From Methanomassiliicoccaceae archaeon (GTDB lineage: Archaea; Thermoplasmatota; Thermoplasmata; Methanomassiliicoccales; Methanomethylophilaceae): a stretch of DNA of 64,000 nt. The stretch covers positions 1 through 64,000 of the forward strand of contig WRJJ01000001.1 of NCBI GenBank assembly GCA_009778575.1. Reading direction: 5' to 3'. The position numbers and the translations under genes were made by a program. Positions 7,777 through 17,246 of the stretch are shown here, in pieces. The notes beneath the pieces are model-generated. The model was given only the letters and a program-made list of their open reading frames with translations, had not been told where the DNA came from and searched no databases. The first letter of the stretch is position 1; every line of letters begins with the position of its first letter.

Positions 7777-8778
7777 TCACTCCATGGCTATATTGAATGT
7801 GAACTCAGCGATATTCTTGCAGTATTCCGATATCCTTTTCGAGCTGAACATCACAACTTCTCTTGCCGACGCAAAAATGCCGTCTCCGGAGGAGTCAGAT
7901 CTTGAGAATCTCTTTATTTCCTCAAGCAACTCATCAGCCTCCTTTATCGACTGCTCGGCCAGTGTGATATCCTTCTCTATCCAGCTTTTGATGGACATTG
8001 TCAGAAGGTTATTTACCCTCTGTCCATAGTTGTTCGCATCTTTGTCTGTTGTGTCTGCGGAATCGAACCCTTCGATCAGGAAAAGATGGCTGGACATTGA
8101 GACCATATAGTCGCCAATGTATTCCAGGACCCTGCTCAGTGAAAGGCAAGCTGTCATCTCATACAAAGGAAGATTCATCTTCTGAGATGCGGAAGCATCT
8201 TTCTGATAGATGATGCACTGTCTGAACGTCAGCCAATAGATCCTGTCTATCTCGGTGTCCCTCAATCTCATATCCTTTATGTTATCAAGGTTGCCCGTGA
8301 AGGCCGCGTCATACAGGTCGGTGATCATTCCCTTGACCAGCAGACCCATTCTTTCAATGATCTTCTTGGGATCTATGGCATCATGCTCGATCAGATTCGC
8401 GACGAGTATGTGTGAATCGTCCGCTTCGATCATCTCCAGGCCAATGGAGGCCTGTACGAAGTTCGTAACAGTAGATATCACCGCGGGAGACATAGGCTGC
8501 GAGGATCTGATTAGGATCATCGCATGTCCGGCAATGTATGCTCCCACAAGCTGCCTGTATAGAAATCCCCGGTCAATGGCGTTCGTAGCGTCAATGACCT
8601 TCGTGCTGCGCTTGGGCATGGGCGCCGTACCTTTCGGGTACAGCGACAAGGTACCGTCAGGCTGTGCCTGAAGTCCGATTGTGTCGTTCTTGTTCAGTCC
8701 TACGGAGTTTGCCCAATCCTTTGGAAGAGTTATCATGAATGAGGACCCCCCCGTGATTTGTACACGTCTTACATCCAT
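7777..8778 (-). CDS. PhoU-domain protein with N-terminal AbrB/SpoVT-like DNA-binding domain
   Basis: MDVRRVQITGGSSFMITLPKDWANSVGLNKNDTIGLQ + PhoU-like helical region. Confidence 0.85.
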   Translation of the reverse strand: MDVRRVQITGGSSFMITLPKDWANSVGLNKNDTIGLQAQPDGTLSLYPKGTAPMPKRSTKVIDATNAIDRGFLYRQLVGAYIAGHAMILIRSSQPMSPAVISTVTNFVQASIGLEMIEADDSHILVANLIEHDAIDPKKIIERMGLLVKGMITDLYDAAFTGNLDNIKDMRLRDTEIDRIYWLTFRQCIIYQKDASASQKMNLPLYEMTACLSLSRVLEYIGDYMVSMSSHLFLIEGFDSADTTDKDANNYGQRVNNLLTMSIKSWIEKDITLAEQSIKEADELLEEIKRFSRSDSSGDGIFASAREVVMFSSKRISEYCKNIAEFTFNIAME

Positions 8779-9060
8779 GTTTATGATAATGGTAAAAACG
8801 GAATATAAAACATACTTTGCCAATCTATATATTGTTATAAATATTAATTTAATAAAAATATCTCAAAAAAATATGGGAAATATTAAATATATCTTTATAA
8901 TCGTTTTTATATCTAACTGTTATTTATATATACATTGATTTTTAAAACATACTATGTATTTCTATCTATTTTTTTACGATAATTATATATGGTCAATTTT
9001 TTTTGAAAAGTTTGTATTACCTTTTACAGTAACATGTGTGTTTTCATAGTTCATCAGAGT

Positions 9061-9110
9061 TCTGACAATTTCTGACAATATCTGATATTTTCCGATCTAT
9101 TCTCAATATA
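9061..9110. repeat. Five degenerate tandem 10-bp units (TCTGACAATT-like)
   Basis: tctgacaatt/tctgacaata/tctgatattt/tccgatctat/tctcaatata. Confidence 0.6.
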
Positions 9111-9230
9111 TGTATGAATATATATTATACAGATGAGCTTTAAAGGAAAAGACCTTCGCAAAGATTTATATCTATTATATATCGTTAGCCTATACATCGG
9201 ACAAGGAATCATTCCGAACGCCGAAAAAAT

Positions 9231-9281
9231 GGGATGGTCCATGAACTGCTCACAGCCCCCCTGTGGTCACATGGACCACCC
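9231..9281 (+). ncRNA. Candidate structured RNA (long hairpin) in intergenic region; strand assumed
   Basis: ggatggtccatg...catggaccaccc arms plus inner cacag/ctgtg; upstream AT-rich TATA-like sequence, downstream T-rich run. Confidence 0.35.
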
Positions 9282-9421
9282 ACCCCGTTCTGTGTTGTTG
9301 TATTGTTTGTTTTGAATGGAGTTTTGCATACGAAATGGTGGGGTCGCTCCGAACGATACGGCCATAATAGCTTCTGGACGGGCTCATATTAAGATCACAA
9401 TGGCAGAAAACAGGGTCATAG

Positions 9422-9494
9422 TGGGTCTATCCGGATTTGAACCGGAGTCAATGGCTCCCAAAGCCACAAGTATACCAGGCTAGCCCATAGACCC
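9422..9494 (-). tRNA. tRNA-Pro (TGG)
   Basis: Reverse complement GGGTCTATGGGCTAGCC...GTGGC-TTTGGGA-GCCAT...GGTTCAAATCC...TAGACCCA. Confidence 0.95.
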
Positions 9495-9540
9495 TTAGAC
9501 CGCTGATGATGACGTAGATATTAAGGTTTGCCTACTGAGA

Positions 9541-10092
9541 TCAAAGAATCTTCTCCATCTCTGCGAGAAGCAGTCTGACGGCATTTCCTCTGTGTGAGAA
9601 GTCATTCTTCTCATCGGTCCGGACCTCCGCAAAGGATCTTTGCCCATCATGGCTGAAGATCGGATCGTAGCCGAAGCCTTCGGTGCCTCTCTCTTCTTCA
9701 AGGATGACCCCGTTGCAGGTTCCGGTCACAATGATGTCCTTGCCGTTCATGTTGCACCCGATGCAGCATTTGAACACCGCACTCCTTTCCTCGACCCCGC
9801 CCATAAGCTTCAGTATCCCTTCGTTGCCGATGGTCTTTTGGACATATGCCGACCATACCCCCGGAAACCCCTCCAGGCGGTCGATGAAAAGGCCGGAGTC
9901 GTCTATGATGAAATCCGATATGCCTTTCGATTTCAGCTCGTCCATTCCCTTTCTGACCACCTCTTCAAGGTCCGACGACTGTATCTCATCATATGGGACA
10001 TTCAGATGTGCCGTTTCTATCCCAAGGCCCTCAAAATAATGCTGGTACTCCCTGACCTTCCCGGGATTGGAGGTTATTATGGTCATTCTCAT
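9541..10092 (-). CDS. rdgB: XTP/dITP pyrophosphatase (RdgB/HAM1)
   Basis: MTIITSNPGKVREYQHYF...IDDSGLFIDRLEGFPGVWSAYV. Confidence 0.93.
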   Translation of the reverse strand: MRMTIITSNPGKVREYQHYFEGLGIETAHLNVPYDEIQSSDLEEVVRKGMDELKSKGISDFIIDDSGLFIDRLEGFPGVWSAYVQKTIGNEGILKLMGGVEERSAVFKCCIGCNMNGKDIIVTGTCNGVILEEERGTEGFGYDPIFSHDGQRSFAEVRTDEKNDFSHRGNAVRLLLAEMEKIL

Positions 10093-10712
10093 GTGTATCT
10101 GCCTCTGTTCTTTATCTCGTCCAGCTTGCGGAGCAATTCTTTCGGTTCTCTCTTCGCCGCAAGGTAAGAAGCCATAAGCTCTGAGAACGCTTCCGTCAGG
10201 TCAGGATGGGCGGAAGCGAACGCTCTTTCCAAAAGGCGTATGTCCACTCCCATGTCCTCGAGTTCCGCCTTTGTCCTTCCCATCGAAAGATCGATAAGGC
10301 AGATCTTCCCGTCCTCTGTCAATATCATGTTGGAGGTGGTAAGGTCCCCGTGGCATATTCCCGAATTATGAAGGGCCGCGACCGTGCTTCCGATCATCAT
10401 GCAGATGTCTGCCGCACAATGCGGTTCGCTGTCCAATTTATCCTTGACCTTAACGCCTTTGACCTCTTCCATCGTGATGGAGGATCCCTTAAGGTCAACG
10501 TCGTACACAACAGGGGTCCTTACGCCGGACCTTCTGGCCTCCTTCATGAGCCGGGCCTCATTTCTCGTCCTGAGAGAGCGGAGCTCCTCGTCGAGTTCGG
10601 CCGCCCTGTATCTTTTCGGAGACCGTATTTTGACCAGAGCGTCCCTTCCCAGGAAACGCGAGGCAATGATCTCTGCCTCGGCGCCTTTGGCTATCAGTAC
10701 CCTGTCGGTCAT
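10089..10712 (-). CDS. bud32: Kae1-associated kinase Bud32 (stand-alone)
   Basis: IAKGAEAEI...KIRSPKRYR...RTRNEARLM...ICHGDLTTSNMIL. Confidence 0.93.
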   Translation of the reverse strand: MTDRVLIAKGAEAEIIASRFLGRDALVKIRSPKRYRAAELDEELRSLRTRNEARLMKEARRSGVRTPVVYDVDLKGSSITMEEVKGVKVKDKLDSEPHCAADICMMIGSTVAALHNSGICHGDLTTSNMILTEDGKICLIDLSMGRTKAELEDMGVDIRLLERAFASAHPDLTEAFSELMASYLAAKREPKELLRKLDEIKNRGRYT

Positions 10713-10766
10713 GGGTGTTTATCTGCAATCTCATGTAAATAAATAGCCGTGAGCCCATACAAAAGC

Positions 10767-11441
10767 ATGAGATATACCATTACCGGGGACAACCTTCAGT
10801 TCGTGAATGTGCAGCTGGATGAGAATGAGGTATTCCAATCGGTCGCCGGAAGCATGGCGTACATGACCGGGAACATGGTAATGGAAGCAAAGATGCAGGG
10901 CGGTCTCCTGAAGGGGTTAGGGAGGTCGATGTCGGGTGCATCCCTTTTCCTTGTGGAGTACAGGTCCAAGGGTGGAACAGGCATCGTGGGATTGGGAGGC
11001 TCGGTACCGGGAAAGATCGTGGACCTGGACATCGGCAGAGGCAAATGGATAGTCCAGAAAACAGGATATCTTGGAGCACAGCCCACAGTGGAGCTCAAGA
11101 TGGTGTTCCAGAAGAAATTGGGAAGCATCCTCTTCGGTGGGGAAGGCCTCGTTCTTCAGGAGCTGAGCGGTACCGGCATAGCATTCGTAACCGCATGCGG
11201 AGACTTCAACATCGTGGACCTGAGGCCCGGAGAGAAATATAAGGTCGCCACGGCCAAGGCGGTGGCGTGGCAGGACACAGTGGCCTATGACATCACAAAC
11301 ACAGGCGGGATCAAGACCGCGATGTTCGGTGGGGAAGGATTGTTCGTTACGACCCTCACCGGACCGGGAAAGATAATAATACAGTCGATGACGCTCACGG
11401 AGCTCGCACTATCCTTGGTACCGTTCCTTCCCAGCAAATGA
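10767..11441 (+). CDS. AIM24 / TIGR00266 family protein
   Basis: LQFVNVQLDENEVFQSVAGSMAYMTGNMVMEAK...GGEGLVLQ. Confidence 0.85.
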   Translation: MRYTITGDNLQFVNVQLDENEVFQSVAGSMAYMTGNMVMEAKMQGGLLKGLGRSMSGASLFLVEYRSKGGTGIVGLGGSVPGKIVDLDIGRGKWIVQKTGYLGAQPTVELKMVFQKKLGSILFGGEGLVLQELSGTGIAFVTACGDFNIVDLRPGEKYKVATAKAVAWQDTVAYDITNTGGIKTAMFGGEGLFVTTLTGPGKIIIQSMTLTELALSLVPFLPSK

Positions 11442-11526
11442 GGGAAAGGGCAATAGCGGGTTCGGAGAAAGACGGCGGCAGACGCTGACCAAACAACTTT
11501 ATCAATCCCTTTTACTCTTTAGTATC

Positions 11527-12186
11527 GTGAATCGCATACCCACGGGATGCAGGGCCTTCGATGATCTTCTTGGAGGAGGGATAGAGAGAGGCAGCATCAC
11601 GCTTCTTTACGGTGAGGCCGGCGCAGGCAAGTCGAATGTCTGTCTGCAGACCGCCCGCAATGTTATAAGGAAGGGAGAGAGGGTAGCGTACATCGATTCC
11701 GAAGGGATATCGTACGACAGAGTGGGTCAGATATTCGGGGAGGACGGAGAGAGCGCAAAGGGCCTTCTGGTCTCTCAGGTCCACAGCTTTGAGGAACAGT
11801 CGGACCGCGTTGACAAAACGGTCAATCTCGCCGATAAAGGAGTAATAGATCTGGCTATTGTCGATTCCATCAATATGTTCTACAGGATCAACCACGATGA
11901 CATGAAAGTAAGGAACGACTTCGTCAGACAGATAGAGGCCCTGATGGGGATGGCAAGGAAGAACGACGTGGCGGTGCTGCTGACATCGCAGGTCTATTCG
12001 AACATCGCAACAGGGGGGATAGAGTTCCTCGGAGGGCATGCGCTGAGCCACAATTCCAAGACCATCTTGAGATTGGACAAGAAAGGCAACAGCGTACGGA
12101 CTGCCGTTGTGATAAAACATCGCAGCCTGCCGGAAGGCAGGTATGCGAATTATAAGATAACAGCGACCGGCATAGAGGATCTGTGA
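11527..12186 (+). CDS. radB: DNA repair and recombination protein RadB
   Basis: IPTGCRAFDDLLGGGIERGSITLLYGEAGAGKSN; RecA-like core of RadB length. Confidence 0.9.
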   Translation: MNRIPTGCRAFDDLLGGGIERGSITLLYGEAGAGKSNVCLQTARNVIRKGERVAYIDSEGISYDRVGQIFGEDGESAKGLLVSQVHSFEEQSDRVDKTVNLADKGVIDLAIVDSINMFYRINHDDMKVRNDFVRQIEALMGMARKNDVAVLLTSQVYSNIATGGIEFLGGHALSHNSKTILRLDKKGNSVRTAVVIKHRSLPEGRYANYKITATGIEDL

Positions 12187-13188
12187 TCAGACCTCTCTGT
12201 CGATGGCATACTTTGCGAGAGCGATCATGAAGTCCTTTTCCTCGCTATGAGGAAGGATAGAGAGTTTCGATATCGCTTCATCCACTTTCTCTTTTGCCAG
12301 CCGTCTTCCGTAGGCGATGCTCCCTGCATCTTCCATTATCGATCTGGCTCTGGCCGTTTGATCATCGGTCGCATCCGCATTGCCGAGGATGCTTTTGAAC
12401 TCCTCAAGCACTTTGGGATCCTTGATGTTCCTGATGGCGTGCGTCACCATCACTGTGCACTTTCCTTTGCGGATATCGTTCCCGACAGACTTCCCCGTTT
12501 TTGCGGGGTCCCCCGCAATACCCAGATAATCGTCGAATATCTGGAAACCGAGGCCCAAGGCCATTGCGTATTCGTGAACGGCCTGCACAGTTCTTTCGTC
12601 CGCACCGCCCGCGAGCGCACCGCCCGCTGCTGCGGCGGCGAAGAGAACGCTCGTCTTCAGTCTGATCGTTTCTATGTAAACTTCTTCCGAAACTATCTTT
12701 CTCTCGTTGTTTATGTCCATCTGCTGTCCGCGGGCAAGATCCCATACGGCCTGTGAGACATACTTCAGTATATTCCTCATACTGCTGTCCGGGACATCCA
12801 TGCCGGAGATTATCTGGAAGGCCTTTGCGAACAGAGCATCCCCCGCGAGTATAGCTGTGGGAACGTTATATGCGATATGGATCGTGGTCATGCCCCTCCT
12901 CTGCTCGTCGCCGTCCATGAAGTCGTCGTGGACCAGAGTGAAGTTGTGTATGTATTCGATGGCCACCGCAAGCGGCATAGCCTTCATTCGGTCCCCTCCC
13001 ACCGCACCTGCGGCCGCAAGCGCCATGGCGGGACGCATCCTCTTCCCTCCCGCATAAGGATACTGCCTGGAGGCGGCGATGAGATCGGATGGCTCTTCGT
13101 CGCCGATGTACTGTCTTATCGGACCGTCCAATTCTTTGGAGGCCTTCATCAAATATTCTTTTGCGTCCACTGTATCCCCTCTAACCAC
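12187..13188 (-). CDS. idsA: Polyprenyl synthetase (geranylgeranyl diphosphate synthase-like)
   Basis: HNFTLVHDDFMDGDEQRRG and QIFDDYLGIAGD Asp-rich motifs. Confidence 0.92.
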   Translation of the reverse strand: MVRGDTVDAKEYLMKASKELDGPIRQYIGDEEPSDLIAASRQYPYAGGKRMRPAMALAAAGAVGGDRMKAMPLAVAIEYIHNFTLVHDDFMDGDEQRRGMTTIHIAYNVPTAILAGDALFAKAFQIISGMDVPDSSMRNILKYVSQAVWDLARGQQMDINNERKIVSEEVYIETIRLKTSVLFAAAAAGGALAGGADERTVQAVHEYAMALGLGFQIFDDYLGIAGDPAKTGKSVGNDIRKGKCTVMVTHAIRNIKDPKVLEEFKSILGNADATDDQTARARSIMEDAGSIAYGRRLAKEKVDEAISKLSILPHSEEKDFMIALAKYAIDREV

Positions 13189-14225
13189 TCTTTCGTTTGT
13201 CCGATCACAACATATCTTGCATTTGATAGTTGTCTGATGTTCGATGAACCCGTAAGAAGCATCGCCGCCCGGAGCTCTTCCCTGATAAGGGTGAGTTTCT
13301 CAATAACGGCGGCAGACGACTCGGTAGCTTCTCTGAGTACCGTGTGCGCCGCACCCGCGCAGCACGCGCCCATAGCTATCGATGAAGCGACATGGATGCC
13401 GTCCAGTATCCCTCCTGATGCGATGACGGGAAGGCCGTTATCGGCCTCGATAAGCGACACAGGCGCGGGGATGCCCCAATCAAAGAAGGATTCTCCCATG
13501 TTCATTCTTAACAGGTCGCCTCCCGCCATTGCTCTGTAGAGCTCCACCGCGGAGAAACTGGTACCTCCCATGCCCGCAATGTCCATTCCCAATATGCCGG
13601 TGCCTTTCAGCCTGTATGCCACTTCTTTGGATATCCCGGCACCCGTTTCCTTAACTATTATCGGATATTCCCTTGCGAGGTCCCTTATGGCGTCGAAGCA
13701 TCCCTTCGCGTTCGTGTCCCCCTCCGGCTGGACCACTTCCTGCAGGAAGTTGAGGTGTACCGCCATGATGTCCGCATCGATGAGGTCTTTTGCTTTTCCC
13801 ACATCATCCGGCGAGAATCTGTCTTTGCTGTGTTGGGGTACGAGTTGCGGCGCTCCGATGTTCCCAATCACGAGAGGAACATCATATTCTTTCACTATCG
13901 AATAGCTATCTGGGTCAATGCCAGCTACGCCTGCCCTTTCGCTCCCGACACCCATTCCGATCCCTAGTTCGGAACAAGCCGCGGCTATGTTCTCGTTGAT
14001 CCTTTTGGCCCCCGGGAACCCTCCCGTGATGGCCGTGACAATGAACGGGAAACTGAGTTTCTTTCCCAACACTTCCGCCGTCATATCTATCTCGTCGGCA
14101 TTTACCTCCGGAAGTGCGTTGTGGATGAGCTTGATATCATCCCAGTAGCAATAACCCGGTTCGACCCTTTCGTTGAGGCATATCTCGATGTGGTCCGCTT
14201 TCCTTTCTTTTATGGGGGCCATCAC
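13149..14225 (-). CDS. fni: Isopentenyl-diphosphate delta-isomerase type 2
   Basis: [10 protein letters not shown]...[13 protein letters not shown]...GMGVGSERA...ASGGILDG. Confidence 0.93.
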   Translation of the reverse strand: MMAPIKERKADHIEICLNERVEPGYCYWDDIKLIHNALPEVNADEIDMTAEVLGKKLSFPFIVTAITGGFPGAKRINENIAAACSELGIGMGVGSERAGVAGIDPDSYSIVKEYDVPLVIGNIGAPQLVPQHSKDRFSPDDVGKAKDLIDADIMAVHLNFLQEVVQPEGDTNAKGCFDAIRDLAREYPIIVKETGAGISKEVAYRLKGTGILGMDIAGMGGTSFSAVELYRAMAGGDLLRMNMGESFFDWGIPAPVSLIEADNGLPVIASGGILDGIHVASSIAMGACCAGAAHTVLREATESSAAVIEKLTLIREELRAAMLLTGSSNIRQLSNARYVVIGQTKEWLEGIQWTQKNI

Positions 14226-14998
14226 AATCCTCCTTTGGCTGTGGTGGAGATAACCCTTTCTCCCTTTAATAGTGAACGCAGTCTTCCCGGGACGGAACCG
14301 TTGACGAGGATGCAGTCTCTTTCAGGAGATGTGATCCTCAGCATGGCCTCCATCTTAGCCCGCACCCCTCCGGTGACATCGTCTACGCCGATATCGCTCG
14401 AGACCTCGGCGAGAAGTTCCGAGGTCACTTCCGTCAGCAGCTTTGAGTCCGGATTCGTTTTCGGGTCCTTGTCGAACAACCCGTCAACGTCGGACACGAA
14501 GACCACCTTCTGCGGGTTGTAGAGGCCGCAAAGCACTTCCATGATCTGGTCGCCCGAGCATATCCCGAACCCTTTGCTCCGATCGAACACGACATCCCCG
14601 AACAACACGGGCATTATCCCAAGACGGGAGGCGGAAAAAAGCACCTCGGGATCATCCAGAATGAGCTTTCCGCCGTCCATCATGAAGCAGGACCCAGGAG
14701 GCACCGAGACTGCAGGAATGTCCGCATCCAGCAGTTCGCCGATCACCATCTGATCGAGCTCCCTCATGTCATACTGTGTTCTTGCAACGGCAGGTATCTG
14801 TCTGGGGTCTGCGAACCCGTTCTGCAATGAGTATTCCTTGGCAAGGACGTGTCCGAAAGAGCCGCCTCCGTGGACTATGATCGCGCTTGCACCGGAATCC
14901 TTGATCTCCCCGCACAGCCTGCGGACCACGTCTTTATTGAAGGTCCTGTACTGGGTCTTGTCGGTGATAACGCTTCCGCCCAGTTTGATCAATATCAT
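14222..14998 (-). CDS. ipk: Isopentenyl phosphate kinase
   Basis: [21 protein letters not shown]...[15 protein letters not shown]. Confidence 0.93.
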   Translation of the reverse strand: MILIKLGGSVITDKTQYRTFNKDVVRRLCGEIKDSGASAIIVHGGGSFGHVLAKEYSLQNGFADPRQIPAVARTQYDMRELDQMVIGELLDADIPAVSVPPGSCFMMDGGKLILDDPEVLFSASRLGIMPVLFGDVVFDRSKGFGICSGDQIMEVLCGLYNPQKVVFVSDVDGLFDKDPKTNPDSKLLTEVTSELLAEVSSDIGVDDVTGGVRAKMEAMLRITSPERDCILVNGSVPGRLRSLLKGERVISTTAKGGL

Positions 14999-15058
14999 TG
15001 CAGAATGATTGCAGAGGTCTGTCTTAATGGTTCTCATGGGGTGAATGAAAATAGAAGT

Positions 15059-15182
15059 GGTTGACAGCGTGTCAGTGTTCCCGTATGCTTGCGCAATACA
15101 GTACTGACAGATACGCGGGCGGACTTTACTGCCGGGTTCGAGATGGGACCGGGTGTTTCCCCGCCGCTATGGCCGTCAGACC
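15059..15182 (-). rRNA. rrf: 5S rRNA, unlinked from 16S/23S within this window
   Basis: Reverse complement ...ACGGCCATAGCGGCGGGGAAACACCCGGTCCCATCTCGAACCCGGCAGTAAAGTCCGCC... Confidence 0.93.
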
Positions 15183-15269
15183 AATGCCTGCCATAACTAC
15201 AAACTATATTAAACTATCCTGGAAGCCCAAAAAGTGTCTTATCAAGAGACTTCGTGAACGCCAAGTGCT

Positions 15270-15500
15270 TCATTGTACGGACGTTTGATCGCTGTCCAAC
15301 ACTTCGTTCCAAAGCCTGATCGTCTCTTCGGCCTCTTTCTCGTCCATGATCTCTATGGCAAATCCGGCATGGATGATCGCCCAATCTCCGATCTTCGCTT
15401 CCACCATGGAGATGTTTGCCTTCCGTATCACGCCGCCGAAGTCGATATCTCCGACGTCCCCTTCTATCTTAACTATTCTGCCGGGTACTGCCAAGCACAT
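15270..15500 (-). CDS. hypC: Hydrogenase maturation chaperone HypC/HupF
   Basis: MCLAVPGRIVKIEGDVGDIDFGGVIRKANISMV...GDWAIIHAGFAIE. Confidence 0.95.
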   Translation of the reverse strand: MCLAVPGRIVKIEGDVGDIDFGGVIRKANISMVEAKIGDWAIIHAGFAIEIMDEKEAEETIRLWNEVLDSDQTSVQ

Positions 15501-15504
15501 TTTA

Positions 15505-15873
15505 TCATCCCGCCATTATCTTGAGTATGGCCTCAGCGGGCTGCCCGTCCGCGTCCTCAAGCGCCTTTATCGCCCTCTCCCTGTCGCATCCCGTCTGAGA
15601 CATCACCAGTTCGATGTCCCCCGCAGGGAATGATACTGCCGCTGCCGCTGTTCCGGATGCTCCCAGTTCGCGTATCTCCTCGTCTCCCGAGATCTGGTAG
15701 TTGCGGCTTCCCTGCATATCTACACATACCACTTCCACATTGGTGAGGACTATCTCCTTATCGGTCGTCCTTATTATGACCTCGACCGCATTGTCGACAT
15801 TGGTCTGTTTTATGCCCATCTTCTTCATTGCCTGCTGCATCTGACGGGGATTGACGCCTCTCATTCCTGACAT
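15505..15873 (-). CDS. nac: Nascent polypeptide-associated complex alpha homologue (NAC + UBA)
   Basis: NPRQMQQAMKKMGI...C-terminal UBA-like DIELVMSQTGCDRERAIKALEDADGQPAEAIL. Confidence 0.92.
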   Translation of the reverse strand: MSGMRGVNPRQMQQAMKKMGIKQTNVDNAVEVIIRTTDKEIVLTNVEVVCVDMQGSRNYQISGDEEIRELGASGTAAAAVSFPAGDIELVMSQTGCDRERAIKALEDADGQPAEAILKIMAG

Positions 15874-15894
15874 ATCGCTACCCTCTATGATATT

Positions 15895-17103
15895 TCAATT
15901 AATTAATTGTAGCCGTGACGCTACCTCATCCATCAGCCGCGAGAACACCGTTTCCGCCGCTGCATCCGCAACCCCTCCCTGAGCGAAATCAGGCTTGCCG
16001 CCGCCTCTCCCCCCGAACTCGGCGAGGACCTTCGACAGAACATCCCTGCAATCTATCTTCTCAGTTCCCGAGGAGATCATGACCGACGTGCTGTCCCCCG
16101 AAGAGACCAGCACGCACACTTTTCCTGATACCTTGTATGCCTCTGCGGCGTCAGAGAGGACGGACCTCTCGACGAGAGGGAACACTCCGCCTACCACGTC
16201 CACTCCCCCGATCGTCGTCGGGACCAGTTCCATTATCTGTTTTTTCACGAAAGAACCGGATGTTTTCCTCAGAGTCTCCGATTCGGCTCTCAGGTTAGAT
16301 ACGGCCCTGACGAGGTCCTCGGGCTTGCTCTCCGCCGCATCCGACGCTTGGAGACAAACATTTGCCAGCGCCATCGCGGAATCTTTGGCATCGTTGCCGA
16401 CCCTGAAATGTATCGCGACCCCCTCCTTTCCGGCGGAGACCTTCCTGTCAACGAACAGCATCTCCAGTTCGCCGGTCTCCATGACATGGAGGCCGCTGCA
16501 CGCGGAAAGGTCGATGCCCCCTATGGAAACCACCGAAACCACCTCTCCCTCTGGGATCCTCTCCTTCTTTATCCTTACCTTTTCGAGCTCTGGGTCATCC
16601 CTATCCATAAGGGCCTTCGTGATGGGGAGATTGTCCCTTATCGCCTGATTCGCGAATAACAGTGCCTTGCGGACATCCTCCCAGCTCACATCCCTGTCGA
16701 CGATCACGTATTTGCTGTCGGGAGAGATGAATATCTTGTTGATGGAAAGTTCCGGGACCTGCCTCCTCAGAGAGCCGAAGAGCAGATGCTCCCCCGTATG
16801 TCCCATCATGAGATCGTAGCGTCTGTCCCAATCTACGCTGCACCAGACGGTATCATCCTTCTTCAGGTCGCTTCCTTTGACCTTGTGGATTATCCTGTCC
16901 TTTTTGTAGAACACTTCCGTTACCTCGAGACCGCGGATAGTGCCTGTATCGCACACTTGGCCTCCGCCTCCCGGGTAGAATGCGGTGATATCAAGTTCAA
17001 CTTCTTCACCATCAACGGACAACACGCGGGCCTCGAACTCGAACGCATAACCGTCGCGCCTGAAGATCTCCTCCGTCATATGTCTGAAGGATATGAGGGT
17101 CAT
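15895..17103 (-). CDS. alaX: Alanyl-tRNA editing protein AlaX-like
   Basis: ITAFYPGGGGQVCDTGTI...GHTGEHLLFGSL... GGRGGGKPDFAQGG. Confidence 0.88.
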   Translation of the reverse strand: MTLISFRHMTEEIFRRDGYAFEFEARVLSVDGEEVELDITAFYPGGGGQVCDTGTIRGLEVTEVFYKKDRIIHKVKGSDLKKDDTVWCSVDWDRRYDLMMGHTGEHLLFGSLRRQVPELSINKIFISPDSKYVIVDRDVSWEDVRKALLFANQAIRDNLPITKALMDRDDPELEKVRIKKERIPEGEVVSVVSIGGIDLSACSGLHVMETGELEMLFVDRKVSAGKEGVAIHFRVGNDAKDSAMALANVCLQASDAAESKPEDLVRAVSNLRAESETLRKTSGSFVKKQIMELVPTTIGGVDVVGGVFPLVERSVLSDAAEAYKVSGKVCVLVSSGDSTSVMISSGTEKIDCRDVLSKVLAEFGGRGGGKPDFAQGGVADAAAETVFSRLMDEVASRLQLIN

Positions 17104-17246
17104 ATGTAATAAACATGCGACAAGGGCCGGAAATGCATGGTTGTGTACCAGACGGCGGCCGTAATTAACAAAGGATGCCGGCAATAAACAAAGATTTATA
17201 TAAGCCAATTATTAGCTGGAATCCGTCAATCAACAGAGGTACTGCG

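Noticed and set aside
9133-9315. 60-aa ORF in AT-rich intergenic region
   Set aside because: Overlaps a strong inverted repeat and lacks recognisable features; more likely noncoding, though not excluded.
9422-9494. Possible integration at tRNA-Pro(TGG)
   Set aside because: No duplicate of its 3' end was found in the adjacent sequence.
11512-12120. 202-aa minus-strand ORF
   Set aside because: Antisense to RadB; no recognisable family.
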